Source: a bacterium (lineage in GTDB: Bacteria > Vulcanimicrobiota > Vulcanimicrobiia > Vulcanimicrobiales > Vulcanimicrobiaceae). From it: a DNA stretch of 64,000 nucleotides. Shown in pieces: positions 16,954 through 25,912 of this stretch (within the stretch, counting starts at the first letter, position 1; each line of letters opens with the position of its first letter). The stretch lies in contig JAKBKY010000006.1 of NCBI GenBank assembly GCA_021832345.1, forward strand, positions 62,001 to 126,000, in the 5' to 3' direction. The position numbers and the translations under genes are program-made. The notes below the pieces were generated by a model. That model searched no databases. It saw only the letters and a program-made list of their open reading frames with translations, and was not told the DNA's origin.

Positions 16954-19456
16954 GTAACCTATCGACATCGTCGCGTAGCGTGCCCACTTGCGCCGGTACG
17001 CGTTGTGCTTGGGTAATCCGGATGAGCGCTTCTCCGGCATCGCGTCTCGCGCGGCCGTCTGCCGCGCCGCAGCTCAGGCGTTCCACGGTCGAGAGCAGGC
17101 GCCGATCGCCTAAACTCTCCGCAGCCTCGATTGCCGCGAGTTGCACTAAGAGCGCCCGGTCATCCAATCCTCGGTCGAGTGCTTCCACCACCCGAGTTCG
17201 CTCGCTCTCGAGAAGTTCGCCGATGCGGCCGAGCGCAGTCATGGCCGCCCGGCGTACGCCCTCATCGTTCCCCGGCTGCGCTGCCTCAAGCACGATGGCG
17301 GTCGCCCTGGGATCGGCCAACTCCGCCAATCCACGCACCGCGCCTGCCTCGACGATGCCGTTCCAGCTCCTACCCGCGGCAACGGCAGCCAGAACGTCGA
17401 ACGCTCGCTGGTCGCGGGTCTTCCCGAGAGCCTGGAGTGCGGCCGCCCGAACGAAATATGAAGCCTCACCGTGGGCGACGCCCACTAAGGCCGTTGCCGT
17501 TTGAGGATCGCGAAAGTTCCCCAGGGCAGCCGCCACGGCGACGCGCACCTTGGGATGCGCATGGCCGAGCGCGTCGCGCAAAAGAGCTGCGGCCCACGGC
17601 GCACGGGTCGCACCGACGGCCGCAGCCGCTTGCGCGAGGACTCCCCAGAACGGATCCTGGGCAAAGGCGCGTCGCAGTGCCGCTTGGGCGCTCGGCGAAC
17701 CGTCTTTGGCGAGAGCACGCGCGGCACGAATCCGGGCAACGACATCGGGATCACCCTGCAAGGTTGCGCCGGCGAACGCCGATCCCAGCTTGTAGGCGGC
17801 ATCGCTCAGTATCCAGGCGCCCGGATCGAAACGAACCAACTTCGGTTCAAACGGGAGCGCGATCGTCACCGTCTCATGCGAGCGTTCGACGCGCACCAGA
17901 ACCCGGCGTTCATCAGCCAGCGGTCCGGGGCCGGCATCGGAGGCCGGCTTCTCGGGCACCTCGGGCACGAAGCCGATCTCAAGCTGAAAAGCAAAGGCCG
18001 GTGAATCGTCGCTCACGCTCTGCTTCTGATCGATGGTCACCGTGGCGGCGCCGCGCTGCGCATCCCAAGTCACGACATATTCGATCTCGGGATGGCCGCC
18101 GGCAAAGATCCAGCGATCGAAGAATCCGCGCATATTGCGCCCTGTCGACTGTTCGATCGCTCGAATGAGATCGATGGTTTCGACGTTCTGCCCGGCATTA
18201 TCCGCCACATAGCGCCGTATGCTGCGCCAGAAACGAGCGTCACCGAGCTCGCCGCGCAGCATGTGCAGCACGGCACCTCCCTTCGCATAGAGGTGGCCGT
18301 CGAAGAGTTCGATCGGATCGCGAAATCGATTGCAGACGATCGGCCGGCGGTAGCGAGTGGCATCTTCTTCAATGTAACGCGCCACGCAGTCGAAGACGTC
18401 GTAGAGATACTCATCCCAGCCTAAGTCGGCTTCGCGCCAGATGCACTCAAAATACGTCGCAAAGCCTTCATTGAGCCACGCGTGCGACCAGTCACGACAC
18501 GTCAGCAGATCGCCGAACCATTGGTGCGCGAGCTCATGCGATACTAAAGGATCGCTCGAGAAATCCAGATGCGCCGTCGCATCGTGGAGCGTCCGATCGG
18601 TCTGCGTCGTCGCCGACGTATTCTCCATTCCACCGAAGATGAAATCGCTGACCGCAATCTGCGAATAACGAGCAAACGGATATGCGGTCCCCAGCTTCTC
18701 TTCGAAAAGTTCGATCATCCTCGGCGTGTTGCCGAAGGACCGCCCTCCGTCGTCACGACGGCCGGGCAATACATAGTAGAAGACCGGCACCCCATTCTTG
18801 CCCACCGTCCCCTGCTCGACTTCGAGGAACGGCCCCACCACCAGCGTCATCAGGTAGGTGGCATGGGGCACCTTCTGCTCGTAGCGAAAGATGGTGTGCG
18901 CGCCTTCATCGCGCCGCTCGACCAGCGCTCCATTGGCCAATGCAAACTGCCCAACAGGAACGATGATCGTGGTGGATGTCGTTTGTTTCTCATGTGGATA
19001 GTCTAAGCAGGGGAACCAGTATCGAGCGTTTTCATCTTGGCTCTGGGTCCACAGATGCGCGATCCTTTCGGGATACCCGGTGTTCGGCTCCACAAAGAAT
19101 AGACCGGCACGCGGCCGTTGCGCGCGATACGTCACCGAAAATGTCGCGTGGCTCCCGGCTGCAATAGCCGGCTTGAACGTAAGCGTCAGCTTGCCGTCGC
19201 GATGATGGAAGGGCACCGCCTGCCCCTCGCACTCGACCCGCGTAATCTGCAGATCGACGGCATCCAGCGACAGTTGGATGACATCCTCGTCGAGCGCTTG
19301 CACGGTGGTCGTGCATATCCCATCGAGCGTCTGCGCGCCGAGATCCGGTTGAAGACGTAAGTCGATATGTTCGACGTCGACCGTCTTGTCCGGACCATAT
19401 TGCAAGCGTGCCCCCGGCAGGGCGAAACTCCGGTGTGCCTCATCGATAAACGCCAT
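16889..19456 (-). CDS. M1 family aminopeptidase with HEAT-repeat tail
   Basis: 855 residues: gluzincin aminopeptidase with the exopeptidase motif GGMENTS (GAMEN variant), zinc site HELAHQW (near residue 305) plus the distal Glu in WLNEGFATYFE, and a Tyr-bearing helical region. After about 570 there are several HEAT-like repeats (ARAALRRAFAQDPFWGVLAQAA..., PKVRVAVAAALGNFRDPQTATAL..., RAAALQALGKTRDQRAF). It ends in a short coiled coil (DDVDRLREEQRKLQEQIERL). No signal peptide is seen. It sits eight bases after the SDR gene and overlaps the dacB-like gene. Confidence 0.93.
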   Translation of the reverse strand: MAFIDEAHRSFALPGARLQYGPDKTVDVEHIDLRLQPDLGAQTLDGICTTTVQALDEDVIQLSLDAVDLQITRVECEGQAVPFHHRDGKLTLTFKPAIAAGSHATFSVTYRAQRPRAGLFFVEPNTGYPERIAHLWTQSQDENARYWFPCLDYPHEKQTTSTTIIVPVGQFALANGALVERRDEGAHTIFRYEQKVPHATYLMTLVVGPFLEVEQGTVGKNGVPVFYYVLPGRRDDGGRSFGNTPRMIELFEEKLGTAYPFARYSQIAVSDFIFGGMENTSATTQTDRTLHDATAHLDFSSDPLVSHELAHQWFGDLLTCRDWSHAWLNEGFATYFECIWREADLGWDEYLYDVFDCVARYIEEDATRYRRPIVCNRFRDPIELFDGHLYAKGGAVLHMLRGELGDARFWRSIRRYVADNAGQNVETIDLIRAIEQSTGRNMRGFFDRWIFAGGHPEIEYVVTWDAQRGAATVTIDQKQSVSDDSPAFAFQLEIGFVPEVPEKPASDAGPGPLADERRVLVRVERSHETVTIALPFEPKLVRFDPGAWILSDAAYKLGSAFAGATLQGDPDVVARIRAARALAKDGSPSAQAALRRAFAQDPFWGVLAQAAAAVGATRAPWAAALLRDALGHAHPKVRVAVAAALGNFRDPQTATALVGVAHGEASYFVRAAALQALGKTRDQRAFDVLAAVAAGRSWNGIVEAGAVRGLAELADPRATAIVLEAAQPGNDEGVRRAAMTALGRIGELLESERTRVVEALDRGLDDRALLVQLAAIEAAESLGDRRLLSTVERLSCGAADGRARRDAGEALIRITQAQRVPAQVGTLRDDVDRLREEQRKLQEQIERLASSATQT

Positions 19457-19464
19457 GAGGAGCG

Positions 19465-20208
19465 TTAGGTTCGCTCGTACGCCCCGAGCAACCCCCCGGT
19501 GACGCTAAGGACGGCCCCGGTGACGAAGTCACGATCCGGATCAACGAGAAAGCGCACCGCCGCCGCGACATCCTCTCCGGTGCCCGGTCGTCCGACGGGA
19601 TTCTTTGCCGTACGAGCGCGAGCCTCAACCTGCGAAAGCGACTTTTCGCGGATGTCTCCGGGTTCGACGACGTTCACGGTAACTCCATGCGGCGCTTCCT
19701 CGAGCGCCAGCGTCCGCGCGAACGCTACAAGCGCACTCTTGGCCGCAAGGTGGAGCGACAGGCCGACCGCAGGGCGAGTGACGCTGGAACCGTTGGCTCC
19801 GAAGAGTACGATGCGACCAAACTGCCGCTGCCGCATGGACGGCAGCACGGCCTGGACCGCCAGAAGTGCGCTGCGCACGTTGCCGTCGAACATCTCGCGA
19901 TACGCATCCATTGTCATCTCGGCGAATCGACCGACGACCATCGGCCCGACACCATGCACGAGGACATCGAAAGGGCCATCGCCGACGACGATCTGCGCAA
20001 GGGTCACCCGCAAGCCGGCCGCATCGCCGAGAAAATCAACTCGGTGCGCACCCGCCGCGACGCCGTTCGAGGCGATCTCATCGAGGATGCTCTGGGGCGA
20101 GGCGTTGCGATAGGTGAGTACGATGCGCTCGAATCCGCCTCCGCGGGCCAGACTCACGGCAACGGCAGCCGCCAGGCCCTTGGCCGCACCGGTGACGAGC
20201 GCATTCAT
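19465..20208 (-). CDS. SDR-fold protein (FabG-like) with His in place of catalytic Tyr
   Basis: 247-residue short-chain dehydrogenase/reductase-like protein. The nucleotide motif is TGAAKGLA (6-13; the last Gly of TGxxxGxG is Ala), the NNAG motif reads VHGVG, and the catalytic Asn110 and Ser (GANGSS, about 141) and Lys157 are kept, but the YxxxK Tyr is His153 (HLAAK). The C-terminal TGAVLSVTGGLLG is FabG-like. Catalysis may be weakened or lost. It lies just upstream of the M1 peptidase gene in the same transcription unit. Confidence 0.82.
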   Translation of the reverse strand: MNALVTGAAKGLAAAVAVSLARGGGFERIVLTYRNASPQSILDEIASNGVAAGAHRVDFLGDAAGLRVTLAQIVVGDGPFDVLVHGVGPMVVGRFAEMTMDAYREMFDGNVRSALLAVQAVLPSMRQRQFGRIVLFGANGSSVTRPAVGLSLHLAAKSALVAFARTLALEEAPHGVTVNVVEPGDIREKSLSQVEARARTAKNPVGRPGTGEDVAAAVRFLVDPDRDFVTGAVLSVTGGLLGAYERT

Positions 20209-20253
20209 GCGTCACTCTTTCACCACCGGCAGGCCGATAGCCCCGTTAGCTTA

Positions 20254-23200
20254 CTAGACGCGCAAGATCAACGGCATGTCGAGCTGCGCCGCCAAGGTTC
20301 GCCGCTCGGCACGCCGCTCCAGAGCCCCCATCCAGGTATCGTAGATCATCGGAACGAGGAAGAGCGTCAAGATGAGCGAGGAGAGCAGTCCGCCGATGAT
20401 GACCGTGCCCATCGCCTGGCGCCAGGCCGCACCCTCCGCATAGCCCAAGGCCAACGGGAGCATCCCGAAAACCATCGCACTGGTCGTCATCAAGATGGGA
20501 CGAAACCGGGTTGAGGCCGCGGCCACCACAGCGTCGCGCACGCGCATCCCCCGCTTACAGAGCGTATTTGAATAGTCCACCAAGAGAATTCCATTCTTGG
20601 CGACCAAACCGAAGAGCATCACGATACCGATCATCGAGATGATGTTCAGCGACTGTCCTCCCTGTGGATCGAGTACGTGCATGACTGCCAGCGCCATAAG
20701 CGCGCCCACGAGCGCGACGGGAATCGAGAACATGATGATAAACGGCTCGATAAAGGAACCGTAGAGGATGACCATCAGCATATAGACCAGCATGAACGAG
20801 GTTGCAAGGGCTATCCCCATGTTCTGCAGCGTTTCGATCATATATTTGGTGTCACCCTGGGCTTGCAGATGGACCCCGGCCGGCAGAAAGCCCGGTTCCC
20901 GCAACTTGCGTTCCAGCGGAGCGGTCACGGCGCCGAGCGAGTATCCCGGCAAGACCCCACCTAAGACGTTCACGACGCGGCGACGATTGAGCCGCTCGAT
21001 CTTCGTCGGAGCGGTTGTCCATGTAAAGCGCGCGAGGCTTGCAAGCGGCACCAGCGTTCCATCGGAGGCCCGCACCCGCGCCTGCGCGAGTTGCTGCGTT
21101 GAGGTTCGCTCCCCCTTCGGCAGTTGGACTCGCACGTCGATGAGACCGTCGCGCGTACGCACCCTCGTCGCGACTGCCCCTCCGACGGTCAACCGTGCCA
21201 CTTCGGCTGCAGCGGCGGGAGAGACGCCCAAGAGCGCCGCCTTGCCCGGATCGATGTGAATCTGGAGTTGCGGGGCGCCGCCCTGCGCGTTGCTCTGCAC
21301 GTTGACCGAACCCGGTGTCTTGCGCAGATATGCGGCCACCTTCTCTGCGGCCGCGTCGATCTCGCTGTCGGGGCCCGTCAGCGCGTAGAAAATCTGCGCT
21401 CCGGAGCCTCCACCGCCATCGCCCGAGACTTGCAGATTCCCGCCCGGTGCCAGATAGGCCAGTCTGCGAATCTTGGCAATGAGGGCATTGGTATCGTGAC
21501 GACGGTTGGGATAGGTCTGGGCGTTCAACGTTGCATAGTTCCCACCCACCGACGAACCCCAGCCTGAGGGCTTGCGCCCCACCGTGGAGCTAACCGACTC
21601 GATCCCGGCGAGCTGCAATATCCCACGATCCAGCGCATCGACATAGTGCGAGGTCATGCGAATCGGCGTCCCGGGCGGATAGGTCAGCGTCATCGCGATA
21701 GCGCCGGTTTGGGTCTGTGGAACGAAGTCGAAGCTGATGCCGTGCAAGAACGGCATGACGGTTGCCAGCACCAGTGGAACTCCAAGCGTCCAGGCGGCCA
21801 CCCGGCGATGCTCCCCGAACGCCCGCAGGCTTCGCAGAGCAAAGCGCGCGCCGTTGCCCAGCCATACTCCGGCACCGCGCAACGGTTGCATCGCTGCGGC
21901 GCCCGCCGTTCGAACGCGACGCGCGGAGAGATCGGTCGTCGGCAAGGTCCTGCGGAGCATCCAGCCAAGCAATGCGCCGGCCAGCAGCGCGGCCAGGGCG
22001 ATGAGATCGAACGACGCGGCGACGCGGCCGCCGGCCAAGAGCAGCAGCGCATTGACGACGAGCATCCCGCAGAGGAAGACGACGAAGTACCCATGGGCGA
22101 GCGCCTTGGGCAAAAGTCGATGCTGATAACGCGTGAGTACGCCCTCATACCAGGCGGTAAACCACGCCAACCACCTAGGCGGCTCCAGCGAGCGTTCTTT
22201 GACGCTCCACGTAGCGGCGAGCAACGGCGTCAACGTGAAGGAGACCAAGAGTGAGAAGAGCGTGGCCAGCACCACGACGAGGCCGAACTCCTTGAGATAT
22301 TCGCCGACAATTCCCGAAAGAAACGCAATGGGAAGAAAGACCACGACATCGACCATCGTGATCGCCAGGGCCGCTCCCCCGATCTCGCTGCGGCCGTTGA
22401 TCGCGGCATCCATAGGCGTTTCGCCGGCATCGCGATGCCGAGTGATGTTCTCCAAGACCACAATAGAATCGTCGACCAATATGCCGATGATCAACGATAA
22501 CCCCATCATGGACATCATATCGAGATGGAATCCCAACAGGTTCATGACGATGAACGTTGAGAGAATCGAAGTGGGGATAGCCACCATGACGACCGCCGCG
22601 TTACGCCACGCATGAAGAAAGAGCATCATCACGATGGCCGTCAAGAAGATGCCCTCAAAGAGCGACTGCCATACTCCGTCCAGAGAAGCCTGCGTATAAT
22701 CGGCAGGAGCGTCGATTTCGTGAATGTGGAGCTGCGGGAACTCCTGTTCGATCGTTAGGAGGTGTGCCCGAGCAATGGCAGTGGCGTGAATTTCGTCCGC
22801 ATTGATGCTTCGATTGAGGCTCACGTACACGCGAGGCCGGTCGTTGTATTTGGAGATGTAGCGTTGCTCCACGTGACCGTCGATGGTCGAGGCCACATCG
22901 CCTACGCGCAGAATGCGGTTGGCGTTTCCGGGCACGGGAAGCGGAATCGAGGCTAGGTCCCTTGCATGCCGCACGTTGGCGCGGATGGCGACCGACGCTT
23001 CGCGCGTCGGTTCGTAAAGCAGGCCGCCCGGGAGATTCGCATTGTTGCCGGCGACGGCGTTGAACACATCGGGGAGCGTGGCGTTGGCGCCGGCGAGCGC
23101 CAGCGGATTCACGTCGACGTGAAACTCACGCCGTGCGGCACCGTAGACGTCCACCGTCTGGATATCCGGAATCTCCCTGAGCAACGGCTCGAGTTGGTTC

Positions 23201-23673
23201 CGGACGACATTACCAAGTTGCGTTGGCGAGAGCGACCTTGAACTCACCGCAAGATCGAGCAGCGGTCGATCGGCTCCATTCTTAAAGACATAGGGCGGAT
23301 TGAGATCGGAGGGCATGAAGACACTGGCCGTGTTAACCCTGCGCTGCACGTTGACGGCAGCCAAATCGAGGTTCGTACCGAGCTTAAACTGCGCGACAAT
23401 CGACGCCACGCCTTCTTGCGCCGTCGAGGTCAGTTGGTCGAGATGATTCATCCCGTCGATCTGGTCTTCGATCGGTTTGACGATCAGCTTCTCCATGGTG
23501 TGCGGCGAAGCGCCCGGATACCGGGCCTCGACCACGACCACGGGGAACGACGTCCCGGGAGGATTCTGGCTGCGCCCGAGCTTGAAGTACGCGATGGTGC
23601 CGAAGACGGCGAGCGCAACGAAAACCATCGCCGTAACAACCGGTCGACTCAAAGCAAAGCGGGTCAGCCACAC
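20254..23673 (-). CDS. RND/HAE1 efflux transporter permease with inserted membrane segment
   Basis: 1139-residue AcrB/HAE-type resistance-nodulation-division pump: WLTRFALSRPVVTAMVFVAL (TM1), the two large periplasmic loops, the TM4 proton-relay region GILVDDSIVVLENITRHRDAGETPMDAAINGRSEIG, and the second-half LFGLVAKNGILLVDYSN. Compared with the usual 1030-1050 residues there is an insertion at about 520-640, with extra hydrophobic stretches (FVVFLCGMLVVNALLLLAGG, IALAALLAGALLGWML), between the two halves. GTG 23673 has GGAGGA ten bases upstream. No membrane-fusion or outer-membrane partner is next to it. Confidence 0.9.
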   Translation of the reverse strand: MWLTRFALSRPVVTAMVFVALAVFGTIAYFKLGRSQNPPGTSFPVVVVEARYPGASPHTMEKLIVKPIEDQIDGMNHLDQLTSTAQEGVASIVAQFKLGTNLDLAAVNVQRRVNTASVFMPSDLNPPYVFKNGADRPLLDLAVSSRSLSPTQLGNVVRNQLEPLLREIPDIQTVDVYGAARREFHVDVNPLALAGANATLPDVFNAVAGNNANLPGGLLYEPTREASVAIRANVRHARDLASIPLPVPGNANRILRVGDVASTIDGHVEQRYISKYNDRPRVYVSLNRSINADEIHATAIARAHLLTIEQEFPQLHIHEIDAPADYTQASLDGVWQSLFEGIFLTAIVMMLFLHAWRNAAVVMVAIPTSILSTFIVMNLLGFHLDMMSMMGLSLIIGILVDDSIVVLENITRHRDAGETPMDAAINGRSEIGGAALAITMVDVVVFLPIAFLSGIVGEYLKEFGLVVVLATLFSLLVSFTLTPLLAATWSVKERSLEPPRWLAWFTAWYEGVLTRYQHRLLPKALAHGYFVVFLCGMLVVNALLLLAGGRVAASFDLIALAALLAGALLGWMLRRTLPTTDLSARRVRTAGAAAMQPLRGAGVWLGNGARFALRSLRAFGEHRRVAAWTLGVPLVLATVMPFLHGISFDFVPQTQTGAIAMTLTYPPGTPIRMTSHYVDALDRGILQLAGIESVSSTVGRKPSGWGSSVGGNYATLNAQTYPNRRHDTNALIAKIRRLAYLAPGGNLQVSGDGGGGSGAQIFYALTGPDSEIDAAAEKVAAYLRKTPGSVNVQSNAQGGAPQLQIHIDPGKAALLGVSPAAAAEVARLTVGGAVATRVRTRDGLIDVRVQLPKGERTSTQQLAQARVRASDGTLVPLASLARFTWTTAPTKIERLNRRRVVNVLGGVLPGYSLGAVTAPLERKLREPGFLPAGVHLQAQGDTKYMIETLQNMGIALATSFMLVYMLMVILYGSFIEPFIIMFSIPVALVGALMALAVMHVLDPQGGQSLNIISMIGIVMLFGLVAKNGILLVDYSNTLCKRGMRVRDAVVAAASTRFRPILMTTSAMVFGMLPLALGYAEGAAWRQAMGTVIIGGLLSSLILTLFLVPMIYDTWMGALERRAERRTLAAQLDMPLILRV

Positions 23674-23795
23674 GATCCGGCATCCTCCATCGTTCTGCTC
23701 ACTATACGCCGCTCGCCCACTCCGGGTTTCACCGCCGATAGGACACACTTACAACAAGAAGGACGGCGCGCCGATCGTTCGACGGCCGTCCGATA

Positions 23796-23882
23796 TGGTG
23801 CGCGAGACTGGGCTCGAACCAGCACGAGGTTGCCCCCGCTAGCCCCTCAAGCTAGTGCGTCTACCAATTCCGCCACTCGCGC
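23796..23882 (-). tRNA. tRNA-Leu (GAG anticodon)
   Basis: Class II tRNA of 87 bases including encoded CCA. The acceptor stem GCGCGAG/CTCGCGC has discriminator A and the D-arm carries GGTAGAC. The anticodon stem CTAGC/GCTAG closes a 7-base loop TTGAGGG with anticodon GAG, followed by a long variable arm and a T-arm GGTTCGAGCC. It reads CUC/CUU leucine codons. It lies alone between the RND pump and the oppC-like gene. Confidence 0.95.
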
Positions 23883-23939
23883 ATGAGGGAGATACTTCCG
23901 GCGAGCGCCCCGCATTCGAGGCGGTCGCCCCAACCCCTT

Positions 23940-24884
23940 TCAGATCCGCATATTGGGGTCGAGCGCATCGCGCAGCCCGTCCCCGATGTAGTTGATCGAA
24001 AGCACCGTCACCAGAATGCACAGGCCCGGGAACACCGCGGCCCACCATGCGTTCTGAAGATTCGCCTGCGCATCGGAGAGCATATTCCCCCACGACGCCG
24101 TCGGCGGCTGAATCCCAAAACCCAAGAACGACAGTGTCGACTCCAACACGATCACGCTCGCCACATCGAGGGTCGCCTGGACGACGATCGGGGCGACGGC
24201 ATTCGGCAGCAGGTGCCGGAAGATGATCCGCAGGTCTCCGCAGCCGATAGCCCGCGCCGCCTCGGCAAACTCCCGTTCGCGCAACGTCAGGAACGACGCA
24301 CGTACCAGGCGAGCGACGTTCGGCCAAGAGAGCACTCCGATGATGAGGACGATGACGCCGAAGTTCAAGGCGGCCTTCGAGGAACTGGCGGCGACGATAG
24401 CCGTGAGCACCAACAACAACGGCAGCAGCGGAATCGAGAGAAAGACATCCGTGACGCGCATGATGGCGTAGTCGATCCATCCGCCGTAGTAACCGGAGAG
24501 AGCGCCCAGAATCGTGCCGATCATGATCTCCATCAGCACCGCGAAGACCCCGATCGTGAGCGAGACCCGAGCGCCGAACAGCAAGCGCGAGAGCAGATCG
24601 CGTCCCAATCCGTCGGTGCCCAAGAGATGGCCGCCGCAAGCGGTCGCACTCTGAAAACACGGTGGTAGGGCGTAGCCATGCCAATGGAAATTGTCGATGG
24701 AGTTGGGATCGAAGGGCGAGATCTGTTTGGCGAATACGGCCGCCAGAACCATGATCGTCAGGACGATCATGCCGGCCAGCGCCAGCTTATGCCGGCGAAA
24801 ACGCTTCCCAAAGGTGACCTTCGAGAAGACCATGTCATCGTCGTAAGCGATGGGAGTAGGAGCGGTAGGTGCGCTTGCGGCCAT
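23940..24884 (-). CDS. Dipeptide/oligopeptide ABC transporter permease (DppC/OppC type)
   Basis: 314 residues: OppC_N-like N-terminal segment with TM1 (KLALAGMIVLTIMVLAAVFA), the conserved HLLGTDGLGRDLLSRLLFGARVSL stretch, five further helices and the EAA loop EFAEAARAIGCGDLRIIFRHLLPN that docks the ATPase. It pairs with the oppB-like gene ten bases upstream. No binding protein or ATPase gene lies in the window, so the remaining subunits must be elsewhere. Confidence 0.92.
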   Translation of the reverse strand: MAASAPTAPTPIAYDDDMVFSKVTFGKRFRRHKLALAGMIVLTIMVLAAVFAKQISPFDPNSIDNFHWHGYALPPCFQSATACGGHLLGTDGLGRDLLSRLLFGARVSLTIGVFAVLMEIMIGTILGALSGYYGGWIDYAIMRVTDVFLSIPLLPLLLVLTAIVAASSSKAALNFGVIVLIIGVLSWPNVARLVRASFLTLREREFAEAARAIGCGDLRIIFRHLLPNAVAPIVVQATLDVASVIVLESTLSFLGFGIQPPTASWGNMLSDAQANLQNAWWAAVFPGLCILVTVLSINYIGDGLRDALDPNMRI

Positions 24885-24894
24885 CGTCTCGCTC

Positions 24895-25869
24895 CTAATC
24901 GTATTTCACGCGCGGATCGAGCCACGCGTAGGCAACATCTGCTAAGAGATTCGAAAAGACCACCAGAAACGCAACCAACGTAAGGTAGCCCATCAACAGC
25001 GCGATGTCGTTCTGCGTGAGGGCGTTGATAAAGAGCCGTCCCATGCCGGGCCACGCAAAGATGGTCTCGGTCACGATGGCTCCGGCGATAATGCCGGGCA
25101 ACGAAAGGGCGATCACCGTCACCACCGGGATCATCGCGTTCTTCAAGCCGTGTTTGACGATGATCATCCGAGAATCGAGTCCCTTGGCGGCCGCAGTTCG
25201 CATGTAATCGGTTTTGGTGACCTCAAGCATCGACGAGCGCATGAAACGACTAAAGAGCGCCAACTGCAAGAGCGCAAGCACGATGGTCGGCAGCACCAAG
25301 TGTTCTAAGCGATCCCCAAGGTTGAAATGCTCGCCGCTGGAGAGACCGGCGGCCGGTAGCTGGATCACATAGCCAAAGGGTAGCGGAACCCCGTGCACGG
25401 CGAAGAGCAGTTGCATCATCAAGGCAAACCAGAAGACCGGCATCGACTGACCGAAGAAGGCCAGCGTCGTAATGAAGTAATCGGAGAACGAATACGGATG
25501 AATCGCCGAGAATATCCCAGCCGAGAGCCCGATGATCAACGCGACGACGAACGCCGAGCCCATCAGTTCGAGCGTAGCTGGCATCCGCTGGAGAATCGCT
25601 TGGAGCACCGGCTCGGCGTTGCTGGTCGAGTACCCGAAGTTCCCCTGCAAGACGAGCCAGAGCCAGTGCACGTAGCGAACGGGGAGCGGCTGATCCAGAC
25701 CGAGGTTGTGCTTCAGCCGCGCAATATCCGCCGGCGTGATATGCGGATTCTGTAGGTATGGCGCAAGCGGCCCACCCGGAGCCTTGTCCAGGATGAGATA
25801 GAGGATCATCGAGATCAAGATGAGCAGCGGTATCGCTTGCAGCGTGCGCCGGATCGTGTAGTTGAACAG
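24895..25869 (-). CDS. Dipeptide/oligopeptide ABC transporter permease (DppB/OppB type), probable CTG start
   Basis: Inner-membrane permease with the DppB pattern: DKAPGGPLAPY, HNLGLDQPLPVRYVHWL, and EAA loop DYMRTAAAKGLDSRMIIVKHGLKNAMIPV. The conserved N-terminus (FNYTIRRTLQAIPLLILISMILY) is encoded upstream of the first ATG/GTG/TTG. Between the in-frame TAG at 25911 and the TTG at 25818 there is no standard start, but a CTG at 25869 follows GGAGG by ten bases and gives LFNYTIRR, matching the usual M-x-x-Y-x-x-R-R start. I therefore place the start at CTG 25869 (324 aa); TTG 25818 would cut into TM1. Confidence 0.85.
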   Translation of the reverse strand: MFNYTIRRTLQAIPLLILISMILYLILDKAPGGPLAPYLQNPHITPADIARLKHNLGLDQPLPVRYVHWLWLVLQGNFGYSTSNAEPVLQAILQRMPATLELMGSAFVVALIIGLSAGIFSAIHPYSFSDYFITTLAFFGQSMPVFWFALMMQLLFAVHGVPLPFGYVIQLPAAGLSSGEHFNLGDRLEHLVLPTIVLALLQLALFSRFMRSSMLEVTKTDYMRTAAAKGLDSRMIIVKHGLKNAMIPVVTVIALSLPGIIAGAIVTETIFAWPGMGRLFINALTQNDIALLMGYLTLVAFLVVFSNLLADVAYAWLDPRVKYD

Positions 25870-25912
25870 GGACTCGAACCCTCCGAGGGTCTGGGAGAAG
25901 GACCGCCGCTAG

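Noticed and set aside
23674-23795. Gene between the RND pump and tRNA-Leu
   Set aside because: Only short shadow frames; the region probably contains the pump's promoter.
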